Origin: Megamerina dolium
Taxonomy: Eukaryota > Arthropoda > Insecta > Diptera > Megamerinidae
DNA length: 64,000 nucleotides
Assembly (NCBI GenBank): GCA_963854835.1
Contig: OY978526.1
Coordinates: forward strand, 75,054,418-75,118,417
Direction of reading: 5' to 3'
Each line of letters begins with the position of its first letter. Position 1 is the stretch's first letter. A program made the translations under genes and the position numbers. Below, piece by piece: positions 48,541 to 60,819 of this stretch. Below the pieces are notes generated by a model, which did not search any database, was not told the DNA's origin, and saw nothing but the letters and a program-made list of their open reading frames with translations.

Positions 48541-48654
48541 AAAGCTCATGGATAAATCAAATACCTATATTGATGGCGAATAAAAAAATTAAAAGAATGT
48601 TGGACGAATAGAATGGAGCTAAAAAGATGTTGTATATAATATGACACGTATAGA

Positions 48655-48795
48655 CTACGAAGAGCCCTTTGGCCGAGCTTCTTTCCCCGTTTTGTGTGTG
48701 TTAAATTTTGGTTGCGTCTTCAGCCGGAGATAGAACCCACGACCAACAGATCAAAAGGCCAACGCACTAACCAGTGAGCTACGGCACCCACGAAT
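48655..48795 (-). mobile_element. SINE, head fused to 3' end (internally deleted)
   Basis: On the minus strand this gives gtgggtgccgtagctcactg (A-box side), gttagtgcgttggcc, gtcgtgggttctatctccgg (B-box side), and then directly the 3' body aaatttaacacacac, agaagctcggccaaagggct. The central part present at 32990-33140 is absent. It best shows the tRNA-like promoter of the family. Confidence 0.75.
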
Positions 48796-48869
48796 ATGGT
48801 GTACCTTATTCCAATTTTCAGGGGCTCATTGGCCCACTATCGTATTAACTAAACTAACTAAACAATTAA

Positions 48870-49420
48870 AGTGCATTCACACACATCAGTCACGTCACGG
48901 GTCCGAATCGTCACCGTCACCGTTCAGTCACAGTCAAGAAATCAGCTGTATTCACACATAACCAATACGGATTTTTGACTGCATTCAGTCATTTTCGCTA
49001 GCAAGTGTGCCATACATATGTAGTGTAATAAAAATTGTTGTTGTGATGGCGTTTTTGGAGGATGTCTTGACTGTTATGGGATTAATTTTGAATGAAGGAA
49101 AGGAAAAACAACAGTCGACGAAAGGAAATGGGTTCAAGATGTGTGGAAAACAAGAGAGGAAGAAGAAGAGTTGAACACGTTATTTAAAGAGTTGATCGAC
49201 GATGAAATGAAGTTTTTGCAATATTTCAAAATGACCAAACAAGAATGAGTGAACAAGATACTCCCTATGTAAAATCCATAACATCCAAAGAATGTTTAGC
49301 AATTTGTTCCACATTTTACCAATAGATAAAAAACACGTCAAAACAAAAAAATTGTCGCAAGACTGACTAATTCGTGACGGCGCAGTTCAATGTAAATTGT
49401 GTCATTTAATTTTGAAATAA
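48870..49420 (+). mobile_element. PIF/Harbinger-type transposon remnant
   Basis: An ATG at 49046 opens MAFLEDVLTVMGLILNEGKE. After a frameshift the other frame reads KWVQDVWKTREEEELNTLF, KELIDDEMKFLQYFKMTKQ, then SITSKECLAICSTFY. This is the N-terminal pattern of HARBI1-like proteins (W.REI...R...G.F..L..EL..D...F..YFRM, then ISPEE.LA.TLR.L). The DDE catalytic domain is entirely missing. A gtcac-rich flank (48888-48947) may belong to a terminus, but I cannot define inverted ends. Confidence 0.55.
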
Positions 49421-51584
49421 CGATATTTTTTTAAGTGATACTTCGTCAAACTTTTGTAACACGCCTTTTTCGAACATTATTAGATTGAACGTACAGAACC
49501 ATATTTACGACAAATGTGTACTGTCGGAGGAAGGAATATTACTACGCTATAAGTAAAAATAAAAAATAATTCTGAAAATAATATTCTATAAGTGTCGAAT
49601 ATTTGACATCCTCTTGCATTTTATCCATAATAAAAAACCAGTAGTTAGCGAGCCAAATGAAATGTATAACATTTTTGACTGAATTTAGATGTGTATCTAA
49701 AAACTGATATTATTTACTACTGGTGTTCCTTATTAGTACATTTTTGTCTCTTTGCTCTTAATTTAATGACATACTACAAGTAGATGCATATAATATTTTT
49801 AATTTTTATACCGACAGAATAAAAATTTACAATTTTCACGGTAATTCATATATTTTTATTATACCATAGCACAACAGAGCATGTTTTCTCTCAACTTTAT
49901 GCATTTTATAAGATATGTATGTTCTTGTGACCTCTCTGTATCTCCCTTTCCTCATCCATTGTCGCTTTAAGAGTGTGTGCGAGCACGTTTGTGTTTATGA
50001 TGGCAAGTGCTTCATTAAATAATGAAGACGGAATTTTTACAACTCATAAATTTAACATTTAGGTAGTGTCAGTACCAGCAATTTATATATGTAAGTACAT
50101 ATGTACGTACATATGTATATATGTATTTATGTATATTGCACATATATATATGTATATAGGTGTGTACCATTAGAAATTTAAAGTAACTTTAAGGATGCAT
50201 ATCATATACATATATAAGTATATTGTATAATTAGGCCCTAAGGCAAATTCAGTTATCAAACTATTTATATCACATTAATAAACAAGAGCTTTTTCATTTG
50301 TGAAAATTTATATATACTACATACATTCTAATGGAAAAAATCCAAATCTGATTTTAATTTAGATAGAAAATAAAAACAAAATCATACTTCAGCCTACACA
50401 CACAAACATACTTAAGCGTAGAAATATGCTTTAAATTATTTCATAGAAACAACGAAATACGAAGAGAAAATATATTTTCTTATGGTTCCCGTACCTTGGA
50501 ATAAATTATAAATATAGTTACATGCTTTTATTAAAAAAAAAAGGTATTTGCGTTTTAATCCCAAATTTTATTAAAAGTTATAAATCAACTCATGTTTCTC
50601 CAAAACATAGTTTGCTAAGTACAGTGGTAGTCCAGTACAAATTTCCCTTTTAACGAATTTTCAGTTTAACTACTGTCAAAATTTTCCAATTAATGTTTCT
50701 ATCTATATGATATTCCGAAATGAGAGTTTAATTTGGTTTGGTATTTGATTCAACAATACAAGAGTTGCAATGAATTGCCATACCTGAAAGCTTATTTATG
50801 GTAAGAAGTCAACAAGGAAAATGCATTAACATATTAATAGATAACTTAGATAATTCTTAAATAAAATTAGCAATGAACTGAGAAACTGAATGTTTACTTG
50901 AACATATATTAATTAAAAAATTAAATAGTTTTAGAGGAATGAAAAAATGTCCGCGATTTAACGAATTTTTCAATTTGACATATACTGTGTACAACATAAG
51001 ATTTATTATATTAAACATCCACTGGAATGCCTAAAAATATGCTACAGCTTTGTAGAAACGATTGTTATTAAGCAAGCAATTGTAGTTTTTGGATCATAAA
51101 TAATGGCAAAGTCTCTAAAACAACAACTTAAAAATAAATTAAGTTTTTTTGACAGATTTTAAATGAAATATCCTTTGTTGAAAAGCAAATCAACTATATA
51201 TTGTCCTTTGTTATCTATGACCTTTCAGCATTTTTCGGTTAATTTCATAATTCCATAATTTTATTTTTTACTGGAGAAAAACTCGACCACAGCGTTTTTG
51301 GTGGTTGTTTTGTTGGCAAATTAATTTTTTTCAATTGTTTACCTCAAGTAGTAGTACCTCATAATGAATAATAACGTTTGTGGTGGAGATATAACAAGGC
51401 GCATCAAATTTTTAAAATGCTTAGCTCAGCTAAAAGCATATAATTCATTATACTACATTTCAAATGTTATTTTCGGACGTGAATTTAAAAAGTTATTTTT
51501 TATATGGCCCGCCTACATTTCAATTTAAACATCCACAATAAAATCATCAATCATTCAATACCAAAACACCTAAAAATCAACAAA
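49421..51584. other. AT-rich DNA without recognisable genes
   Basis: An 'acatatgtacgtacatatgt' type tract lies at about 50090-50160. No coding pattern or element ends were seen. Confidence 0.4.
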
Positions 51585-52020
51585 TATCCTCAGGTCTCAT
51601 CCAAAGAACGAGGAAATGTATAATAGAGCCGCATTAATTTTTGCTTGTTAACAATTTCTCTGAACAAACTTACTCGCTATCTCCCACTCCTTAAGGAGGC
51701 CCCCAACAAGAATCACCAGGTATCACCCCTAGACCAGTGAAAGGTTTGACTGATCTCCATTAATTTTTGCTCGTTAACAATTCCTCTGAACGTACTTGTC
51801 CTCTATATCCACCCCTTGAGAGGACTCCCATATCAAATACATGGTTTTGTAAAAAACTAAAAATGCAAGCGGGATCTTTCTTTACTGCTTTATGCTCTCT
51901 TGGGAGCAAATTTTTGAAATTAACAAAAATTTACGATTTTCTCTGCTCCATACTATTTAACCCACCTTATCCTGAGACTGCCATATCGTATATGGAAAAT
52001 AAATACATATGTTAGAGGTT
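51585..52020. repeat. Dispersed AT-rich repeat, copy 3
   Basis: Two tandem rounds are visible: 'ttgcttgttaacaatttctc' at about 51642 and 'ttgctcgttaacaattcctc' at about 51764, a period near 122. Both are followed by tgaac..actt and a cctta/ccttg-gagg(a)-ctccca segment. The same phrases occur at 1-460, 45.1 kb and 56.9 kb. Confidence 0.55.
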
Positions 52021-55000
52021 GAAAGTTTATTAAAATACTTTGGAATGTAGTTTAAGATTACAGCTTAAATCGATTTACTGCTAAAATGATGGATGTAGTC
52101 AACCAACTTTTTGTATATCCTCCACACACTCTCTATGTGTGCTGGGTACCTATAGTTTTATTCACATTGTTCTATGTTTGAACATTTTTCTAAGGCAAAT
52201 AAATTGCAAAAAGCCAACACAGAAAGAGCATTCAAATATTCATTCAACAAAATTTGTCTACCTTTTTAATTTGTATTTCAGTTGTTTCTCTCTTCTTTAT
52301 TTTGTTATTGTTGTTGCTATTGTTCTATCTCCTCTTTATTTTCATATAATAGCAAAAATCTATTTTCGTGATTGCCATGTGTTGGTTATACGACATCAAT
52401 CATTCTGAATGCATACGTAGATACCTAATACATACGATTGATAGAATAAGATGAATAAGAATATTTATTTCATCTGACTTAACTTAAATATACCATAACA
52501 ACAATGAAGAACATTAATAAATATCTATATTCTTTTACAAATTACTCGTGCACGTATTCTAATATTCTTGATTTATTTGTTACTATACAATGCTATACAA
52601 ATGCCGAAGTCCAATTGGATGATGATGAATATTTCTTTATACCCAATTAAAATCAAGTCGCTAGTATATAGATCTAATATAAAGGTCTATTTAACTGTCA
52701 AGGTTACTTGCTGGATAATTCAATTCAATTCAATTACTTATCTAAGATTTTCTTTAGTTTTCAAATTGTTGCAATGTTGCCGAAAGTCTTTTAAGTTTAC
52801 AATCCATTTACAGTTGAGGTTTTCAAAAGCAAATTGTATAAGTATAAATTCTTTAGAACAATCTAGAGAAAATCATTAAAGTTTCTAAACATTATGTTTG
52901 TGCACTATTAAAAATAAAAGTAAAATTAGATTACGCCCCAATGACATACATTTGTATTCACATATGATGTACGTATGTACATATATTGGTGCATCCGTTT
53001 AAATGAACGAATGCATTTTCTTTCGACCTAATGTTTCTTGAAGTAGTTCATTCGTTCATTCTAACGTAGATACTCGTACCAAAGTATTTGTTCACGACAA
53101 CACTATAAGGGTCAAAAAGTAATTGCACAAACACTCCACTTGTAAAGCTTATGAGAAAACGAAATTAAGTGTCACTGCAAGTGGTCTCTCTGAAAGAAAA
53201 CTGTGTCATAGATCACACTACCGACTCGAGTAATAAAATCAAGGAGGCAAAGTATTCGCAGTGAAAAATTATGTATACCCACACGAAAGAACGAAAACAA
53301 CTAAAGAAGCGAAGAACAATCGAAAACGATGTTAACGGTTAACTTAAATGTCATCGTATCGAAAGAGTAAGAATTCGCGATTACTTCATCTTATTAATTA
53401 AATCATGCTACTGACTAAATGAATGCCGGGTGACAGAAGAAGAGAGAGAGAGAGAGAGAGAGAGAGTGGAGATATAAAGTAGCAGAGAGTAAGATTGTGT
53501 AGGTTCAAGATGAGTATTGCAATTGCATATATGACTTTTGTGCCTTCCGCAAAAACACTCACCCCTATCCATTATTTTATCGGAAAAAAACAGATCCGAC
53601 GTTTGTTACTACAGTGCCAGCAATAGTGTTCTTATGTACATTCTTATGTTTTTTAACGAAATACTATAACTGCTATGTATACAATGGTAGAAATTCATAG
53701 TAACTCAAATTTATATGATATTCTAATCGATGGTAGCCGTGAACGCTTTGTTATAAAACGATAAAAGGAGCACAATTTAATTAGCTTTGAATTTGAAATT
53801 TGTATTTAAAATAAAAAATTTAGTTAACGCTATTTATGAAACTTGGCATCTATGTTGTTTTATTGGCACAAATATAGTGAGTTGTCAAATAAAACACGCC
53901 TAAAATATATTTGAGTTTATAAGAATTTCCGACACTGTAGGTGCATACAGATTCTTACAGTTGACAATGAGTCAAAGACTGTTATTGCTGCAGCAGCAGC
54001 TGCTACTACAGCGAGTGCTTAACACGAATACTACTGACAATCTTACACACATACTATACATATGTAGGTAGGTATTATATCACAGTTATAGTACTTTTAT
54101 ACACAAAGTAAAAGTGAAACCAACTCGAATAAATTAAATGAAAATTGTAAATGTTTTCATACGTATTTAAATGTAATGCATTCGTTTGATAACTTCATAA
54201 ACTATATGAGGCTAATTCATAAATTAGCATATGTATTTAGTACCGACTACAGTTATGAAATTTCCACTTAATTATACATAGTGTATTATACAAATTATAC
54301 ACCAGTATAGGCACTATATACGAATATTCTATTTTCATATATTACTTACAATCGTCTGGCGAGAAATTAAAGCAGGTCAATTTAAGTAATACTTAATTAT
54401 ATAAGATGCGTACAAAATACTAATGCTTATATCCAACTATCATTTAACTCTACTTCTTAAGCACGTATGGTTGATTCTTTATAGTAGAACATGATTCAGT
54501 TAATGCATTATGTGATCTTTAATCTATAAATACTCATAAGCATATACGTACTCGTTTATAGTTGTATAGTAAATACATGTAAATACATTAATAATAAGCA
54601 AGTATCCTTAAAATTACATTAAAGTATACTGTATTCTAACATATCTGTATATAGGTGCATAAGCACTTCCTGTTTTTACATATAATTGATGTACACATGA
54701 TGGCAGCATGCATTATGGAATTAATTTGTATGAAATTATAAACTGTGTCTGTCAACAAAATCTTCTTATAAATATTTATATGCTCTTTATATTATATATT
54801 TCTATGTTTTATGAAGTACGCTCTCTAGATACTTATGTATATGCATATGTAACATATATCCTAGGTATGTGAATGTTTGGGCTTCTTGCTGATCCTGGAA
54901 TTTTCAGGATATCCAAAAACAATCCCAGAGTCCTGAGATTTAACCCAGAAAATATAAAATCTATAAAAATACTTTTATAAATGATAAAAAATTCAAGATA

Positions 55001-55749
55001 AAGTAGTACTTTTTTTGAAAAAAATACATTTATTTTTATAAACTTACATAAAAGCAGAAAATTTGTCATGAAAATAATATTGAGATGTATAAACGAGTAA
55101 CAAAAAATGTTTAAAGAACTGCACTAATAGTACCAAAGTAATTTCGAATGAAATTAAATACTTGTGTAACATGAAAAAAATCAGCTGATTCTCAGACACT
55201 TGAAGAAATACCATATCATAATTCGGCGAAGGCCTTCTAACTGCTGAAAATCTTAATACTTTTTAAGTTTCTGGAAAAAATAGTTTCTGACATATGGTGT
55301 AATACTGAGATTTCAATTGCACTAATTCCAGTTTATGTAGACGATAAGTCTACCATTTTTTATACTTTTTATATAGTAGTAATAGTCAAAATTAAAATCA
55401 TCTTCAATTTAGAAACGGTTTTTGACAGATGTCAAATCAGTCGTTCAGAAATTTAAGATAGTTTCCCTACTTGATTTTCAAATTTAAAAAAAAAATAATT
55501 AGTCAAAGCTGATATTGTTAGAATCAACGACTGCTCATAATTTATTTTTCCCTTAAATAAAATCTTAAAAGCAACAAATTCTTTTAAAATTTTTATTTCT
55601 GCCCGGAGCTACACTTATTACATTTGAATATTTGGCTGTCTTAACAATTGCAGATTAAATCAAATATTTTCATGCCGTCTCAAATATTTCTTCTGCCCGA
55701 AAACTCGTAAGTGTAATGATATTTCCTACCAAATATTTGAACAGACCTT
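52021..55749. other. Large AT-rich gene-free stretch with microsatellites
   Basis: An (ag)n tract at 53440-53466 and a short cag-type run at about 53988-54002 are present. No ORF or element is convincing. Confidence 0.4.
53440..53466. repeat. (AG)n microsatellite
   Basis: An uninterrupted ag dinucleotide run is seen directly. Confidence 0.9.
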
Positions 55750-55930
55750 TCCATGACAAGCTTTACTGTCAGACGAATTGTCATTCGCTTGCCGACCGAT
55801 TGGTACAATTATGAAGTACAAACTTATGTCAGAGATCTCATGAGAGTTGCCCGCATTAACCTCCTTACGGCGACTCCTTTTAATAGGAGTCCTCCAACTG
55901 ATGTTCATACTATAACGTTGTCAGAAAACC
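55750..55930 (-). mobile_element. Possible SINE-related segment
   Basis: On the minus strand 'tcggtcggcaagcgaatgac' followed by 'aattcgtctgacagtaaagc' loosely parallels 'cctgtcggcaagaattggca' and 'ccggcagtaacaat' of the SINE family. The sequence is less AT-rich than its surroundings. The 96-codon plus-strand frame across it is likely incidental. Confidence 0.3.
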
Positions 55931-56929
55931 GCAGCGGGGTTTTTAACGTTTATAATATATCACAATATTTTTTTCTTTTGTATTATATGTTCTGTGTATT
56001 TCTTGTGATTTTTGTATCTTCTATATTAACGTTGCAGAATTGAATTTCGCAGTCAATAGAATTGTTAGATCAACAAATGTCAAATCAGCACATGACACAT
56101 CAAAAAATGTCAAAGTGATAAAGGAAATTTATAATCCGTCCTCTTAAAACTTTGCCCATTCCAACTTCGCCTATAGACGTCAAAATGAGCCAGCGCACTG
56201 AGACTAATATCAACAGGGTTCATATTCATCAAGGTTGTCACATTGCTACATTCGCTTTTCTTTTACTCTAACAAAAGTACATACGTAGACAAATGCTTAA
56301 TAACTTATTACAAATAAGTATACTTACATACTTACGAAACATTACGGAAATCTTTTAATTTTTTTTTTTTTACATTCGCCAGCACATATTTATGTAAATA
56401 TACTCGTGTACAATTACACACCGAAGTAGGAATGTGAGTAATGCAGGGTTAATAAAGTGAAGAATATTTTGATAATTTCTAGTACCTAGTAAGATACATC
56501 TAAGTACAATATTTCTTTTGGGACTACGTGTTATCATGCATGAACTTTTGTTTATATAGTAGCGGTAAGCATCTCTCATATGTACGTAAAGTTTTCTTAC
56601 CATTGCTAACATTTCTCCACTGGAAACAAGTTCACACACAAATTTTACTAACTTGCGGTTACTTGGCCGTATAGAACTCGAAGCCACACGACAAATGGCA
56701 AGTAGCCTAATGTTCAATTAATGTGCAACCTGATTTGCAAATTGACTGAAATTGACTAAACGTCGACAAGGTCAATTACAATCAAATGCTTGTATGCATA
56801 TACATATATTAAGGTGCGACAAATTGTTTCAACATCAAATTTAGATAACTTGAAGCATTTCTGGTTGCATAAGAACGATAAAATCGAGAAACACCTCCAA
56901 ATAGCTGCCAATAACTTTTCCCTAGAGCA
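55931..56929. other. AT-rich DNA, no feature recognised
   Basis: Open frames of 60-115 codons (56370-56717, 56756-56953 on the minus strand) have no recognised motif or splice context. Confidence 0.35.
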
Positions 56930-57260
56930 TCGAAATGTATGTCCGACCCTCATTGATTATTCCTCCACAACATTTCTCCTGAACATACTTACTCCTAGAA
57001 TACTTAGCTCCCATCTCCATGCCAATACAAAAGAAAAGTGAACATATATGAAATTTGACAAATATCAACATAAATGTCCAGGAATCGCCTCTATAGTAAT
57101 TAAACTCCTACTATTTTTTTCTCGCCAACAATTGCTCTGGTTATATTGACCTCTTACCTGAGTCTCTTAGAGGAATTCCGAAATTAATGCTTCTACTTAC
57201 ACAATAACTGAAAAAAAAACTAAAAAATAGGCTTGTGAAGAAATAATAGTGAAAATTCTG
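56930..57260. repeat. Dispersed AT-rich repeat, copy 4
   Basis: The phrases 'gtccgaccctcattgattat', 'aacatttctcctgaacatac', 'aggaatcgcctctatagtaa' and 'caacaattgctctggttata' repeat the order seen in the three other copies. Two rounds of the unit lie about 150 bases apart. Confidence 0.5.
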
Positions 57261-58857
57261 CTTCATGCAATTTGACCCACCTTAAGGTAGGCATGTGCAT
57301 ATGTAGGTGCATAAATGCAGCTTACCGCTTACAGTCACTTAAACAGGTTCAACTTCATAAATCAGATTAATGGTGCAATATCCCTGAAATGCAATATGTC
57401 ATTGAGGCATACATATAAGCATATTTAATCTGCATTAAATATGCAAAATTAAATTAAATTTCTAACGATTTATGTATGCGCATACACGGAACACATTAAA
57501 AAGTAAATGCGATTATATATTATAGGTAACTATTTTAATAACTCTTATGAGAGTATATAAATGTTATAAGAATTACATTTGAAATGGTATCGCTTTAAAT
57601 TATTGAAATCACAAAAGTTTAGTTATTAGCAATGGAATCGATTCTCGTTGTAGCATTTCAATTTTAGTATGCACATTTCTCACTATAAATTAAGGTCAAT
57701 TTTTACTAATTGAAATTTTGTTATACTTGATAAGTACCTACATACACTTTTCATTATTTTTAATTTTTTTTTTGTATTTAATTAATATTTATAATGCACA
57801 TAATGCTCCATGTATTGTCTCGATTGGACAATTTGCATGTACATTTTGAAAATTTTGTTCCTAAATGTATTTTCATATTAGTGTTGTGCTGTTATACTAA
57901 TGGCCCTGTGCATTAAATATACTAGTTAAATTAAACTAGCAACATTAAAAGGGTGTTTCCTGTTACATAAATAGAGAAAATTTGACATTTATTTTAAAAC
58001 CATGCGAACTTAATCACTTTTTATATACGTACAGACATACATAGTATATCGTAACATATGTCTATCGTAACATTCATTTTTAAATGAAGTGAAATATATA
58101 TGTACTTAACATATATGTATATATACTACAATTCCATTAAATTAAAGTTTTCTCATTAAGTATGCATAATATTTCGGCAAAAGGATGCAATAACATAGAT
58201 GTCAGTGAGAAGAAAGTCAATATCAGTAGATAAGATAAAGTACTTTGAACATAGTAAACGATGGGCTTCTAACGTTCAACATCAAGACCAAAGTCAAATC
58301 AATTACGTAATCGTATCGTATCGTATCCTATCGTGGGGCATTACAGCAATGTGCATACCAGTTACCGAAATTGTAATATAACAGTTGCTACTGAATTATT
58401 TTCTACTGTGGACGATATTACCATTTTATTCGATTTTCTTTTTGTTTTGGCCGGTAAAACTTGTTATTTCTATAGCTATGTCATAAAAATAATTTTCACA
58501 ATTCCAACTACGGAAGCCATGAGCCATGTAATCGTACAAAATCTTTTGAAAAACAATGTTAGGATTGTAAATTTATGAATTTTCTTGTATTTTGTAATAG
58601 ACGCATTGATATTTCGATGAATAATTGATGAATTTAAGAATAGAAAGGCCGAACATTAATACGAATTTGAAGAGGACCATCTGCTTAATATCTGCTTTTT
58701 GTAAAAATTACATTATGTTTAAAAGTTCAATTGAAAAAAATGACAAAATAAAATCCCTAATCCCAAAAAATCCCCACATGAGATTAGAAATATCCGAACT
58801 TTTAATCTCTGGCAAGTATCGTAGTAAAACAAATGTAAAATATTATATTGTATCATA
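57261..58857. other. AT-rich DNA without recognisable genes
   Basis: It holds 'cgtatcgtatcgtatc' at about 58312-58330 and many 'tatatgta' tracts. Nothing coding was supported. Confidence 0.4.
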
Positions 58858-60347
58858 GAACAGGCGGTTCCAGAACTACCCAACCTGACATATAGATGAG
58901 AGCAGTAGTTTAGAAAAAATTACTTTGGTAAAAAGTGGCAACCTTATAAAACATATGTTTTAAGTTTCAAGGTGCCATGTTGTTTAGCATTTTTTTTTTT
59001 GGAGCCATTGAAATTTAACTACCTCCGTGAATTTGTAAACATGGAAAAAATTGGTCATCGTTATGTAATTCAATAAAAATAAATAAATATGTGGCACTTA
59101 AAGCCCCAAAGGGCTCTTTAGCCCAGCTTCTCCTCCATTACTGGTGTGCGTGTTATATTTTGGACAGTATTAGAGGGACCTACTTATCTGCCGTTCGGAG
59201 AACTCTTGCGACATCACTTTTTCTGAGCTTTATCACACAGTTCGTTTAGAATTCAATGTAATTCAATACTTTCATTTGAAAGGTCTCAGTCCAACGAATA
59301 TTAAAGCCGAACTAGATTCTACACTGGGGGAGTCTGCTCCTTCGTTTACGACCATAAAATATTGGGTGGAAGAGTTTAAACGAGGTCGTACGAACTGTCA
59401 AGATCAACACCGTAGTTGTCGACCAATTGAGGTGGCCACACCAGAAACAGTTAAGAAAATCCACAAAATGGTATTGGATGATCGTCGGCTGAAGGTGTGT
59501 GAGCCAGGTGAAATTACAGGAATTTCAAAAAATGCTACATATTGTATATTGACCGAAAATTTGGAGATGAAAAAGCTGTGTGCAAGATGGGTGCAGCGTT
59601 TGCTCACAATAGAACAAAAATAACTTCATGAAGATGTTTCTATTTAGTGTTTGGCGATGTTTCGCAGTAATAAAGCCGAGTTTTTGCGTCGATTCGTAGT
59701 CATGGATGAGATATGGGTTCACCACTTCACACCTGACACAAAGGAGTAGTCAAAACAGTGGACTGAAAGGGGAGAGTCCTGTCCAGAGAAGACGAAGACA
59801 GTTTCATCTACAGGCAATATTATGGCGTCTGTTTTTTGTGATGCACGTTGGATAATTTTTATTGATTATCTTCAAAAAGGAAAAACAATTTCGCTGTTGG
59901 TTGTTTATGCTAATTTGTTGCAGCGTTTAAGTGATGAAATTAAAGAACAAAACCGCATTTTGCGAAAAAGAAAGTGTTGTTTCATCAAGACAATGCACCA
60001 GTTCACATATTCACTATTGCGATGGCCAAAATCAATTAGTTAAAGCTCGAATTGCTTCAGCACGCATCTTATTCGCCAGATCTAGCTCCTTCGGATTATT
60101 TTCTATTTCCAAATTTGAATTTAGTGGTAGAAGATTTGCAAACAATGCAGAGGTGGAGGTGGAGTCTGCGGTAGATGGCTATTTTAATGAGCTAGAGAAT
60201 ACATATTATAAACAGGGTATCGAAGCTATAGAATATCGCTGGGAAAAGTGCATAGAGATAAAGGAGATTATGTTGAGAAATAAAGAAAAATTTCCCAAAT
60301 TTGTTGTGTTTTCTTTGTAGTTCTGGGTAGTTCTGGGGCCGCCCTCA
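58858..60347 (+). mobile_element. Mariner element (SETMAR-type transposase), inactivated, with nested SINE
   Basis: The inverted ends contain ggcggttccagaactaccca (58863-58882) and its complement at 60324-60343, with two mismatches. TA occurs at 58856-58857 and 60348-60349. Without the SINE and its duplicated target the element is about 1,297 bp, the usual mariner size. Plus-strand protein pieces are MEKIGHRYVIQ (59041), KGLSPTNIKAELDSTLGE, TIKYWVEEFKRGRT, KIHKMVLDDRRLKV, FLRRFVVMDEIWVHHFTPDT (first Asp in MDE) and MASVFCDARWIIFIDYLQKG. They resemble the transposase part of vertebrate SETMAR-type proteins. Stops at 59621 and 59748, plus frameshifts around the second Asp and beyond, kill it. 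Confidence 0.85.
59075..59255 (-). mobile_element. SINE inserted in the mariner, with 12-bp target duplication
   Basis: The direct repeat atgtaattcaat at 59063-59074 and 59256-59267 flanks the insert. The insert reads (plus strand) tggcacttaaagccccaaag, ggctctttagcccagctt, gtgcgtgttatattttggac, ctgccgttcggag, cgacatcactttttctgagc, the same order as 30010-30190. It interrupts the transposase between codons for VIQ and YFHLKGLSP. Its head is truncated. Confidence 0.9.
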
Positions 60348-60643
60348 TACATATATTTTCAACAAACTTGAACAATATGAATCACCTTACTAATATATCG
60401 AAAAATAATTTTCGTAAAAAGGTGTCCACATGCGATATTGCTGCTATTCCTATTTTCAAAATATAATTATTATTTTATGATTTTAATTTGTAAAAATATT
60501 AACTCTAGTACTGGAAAATTGCACATATCCAAAATTTTTTAATAGAAATTAACACAATCCAATGTTATTACACTACTTATCATCTATTTTTTTTTCGTCG
60601 GCCTTGTTGTAGTAATGAAATACCAATTTCATTTTTCAAATAT

Positions 60644-60646
<3 letters not shown>
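60348..60646. other. AT-rich spacer before the LINE
   Basis: No feature is recognised. It ends at the poly-T tract that represents the LINE tail. Confidence 0.4.
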
Positions 60647-60685
<39 letters not shown>

Positions 60686-60819
60686 CTTATTTTTTTTTTT
60701 ATTGAATCTTTCTTATACAAGAAACTAACAATAAGTATTAAAATCTTACAAACTAAATAAAACTATGTGATATCCCCTACGTTCCATCACAATTTGGTGA
60801 GTCGCGAGATGTAGCAATT

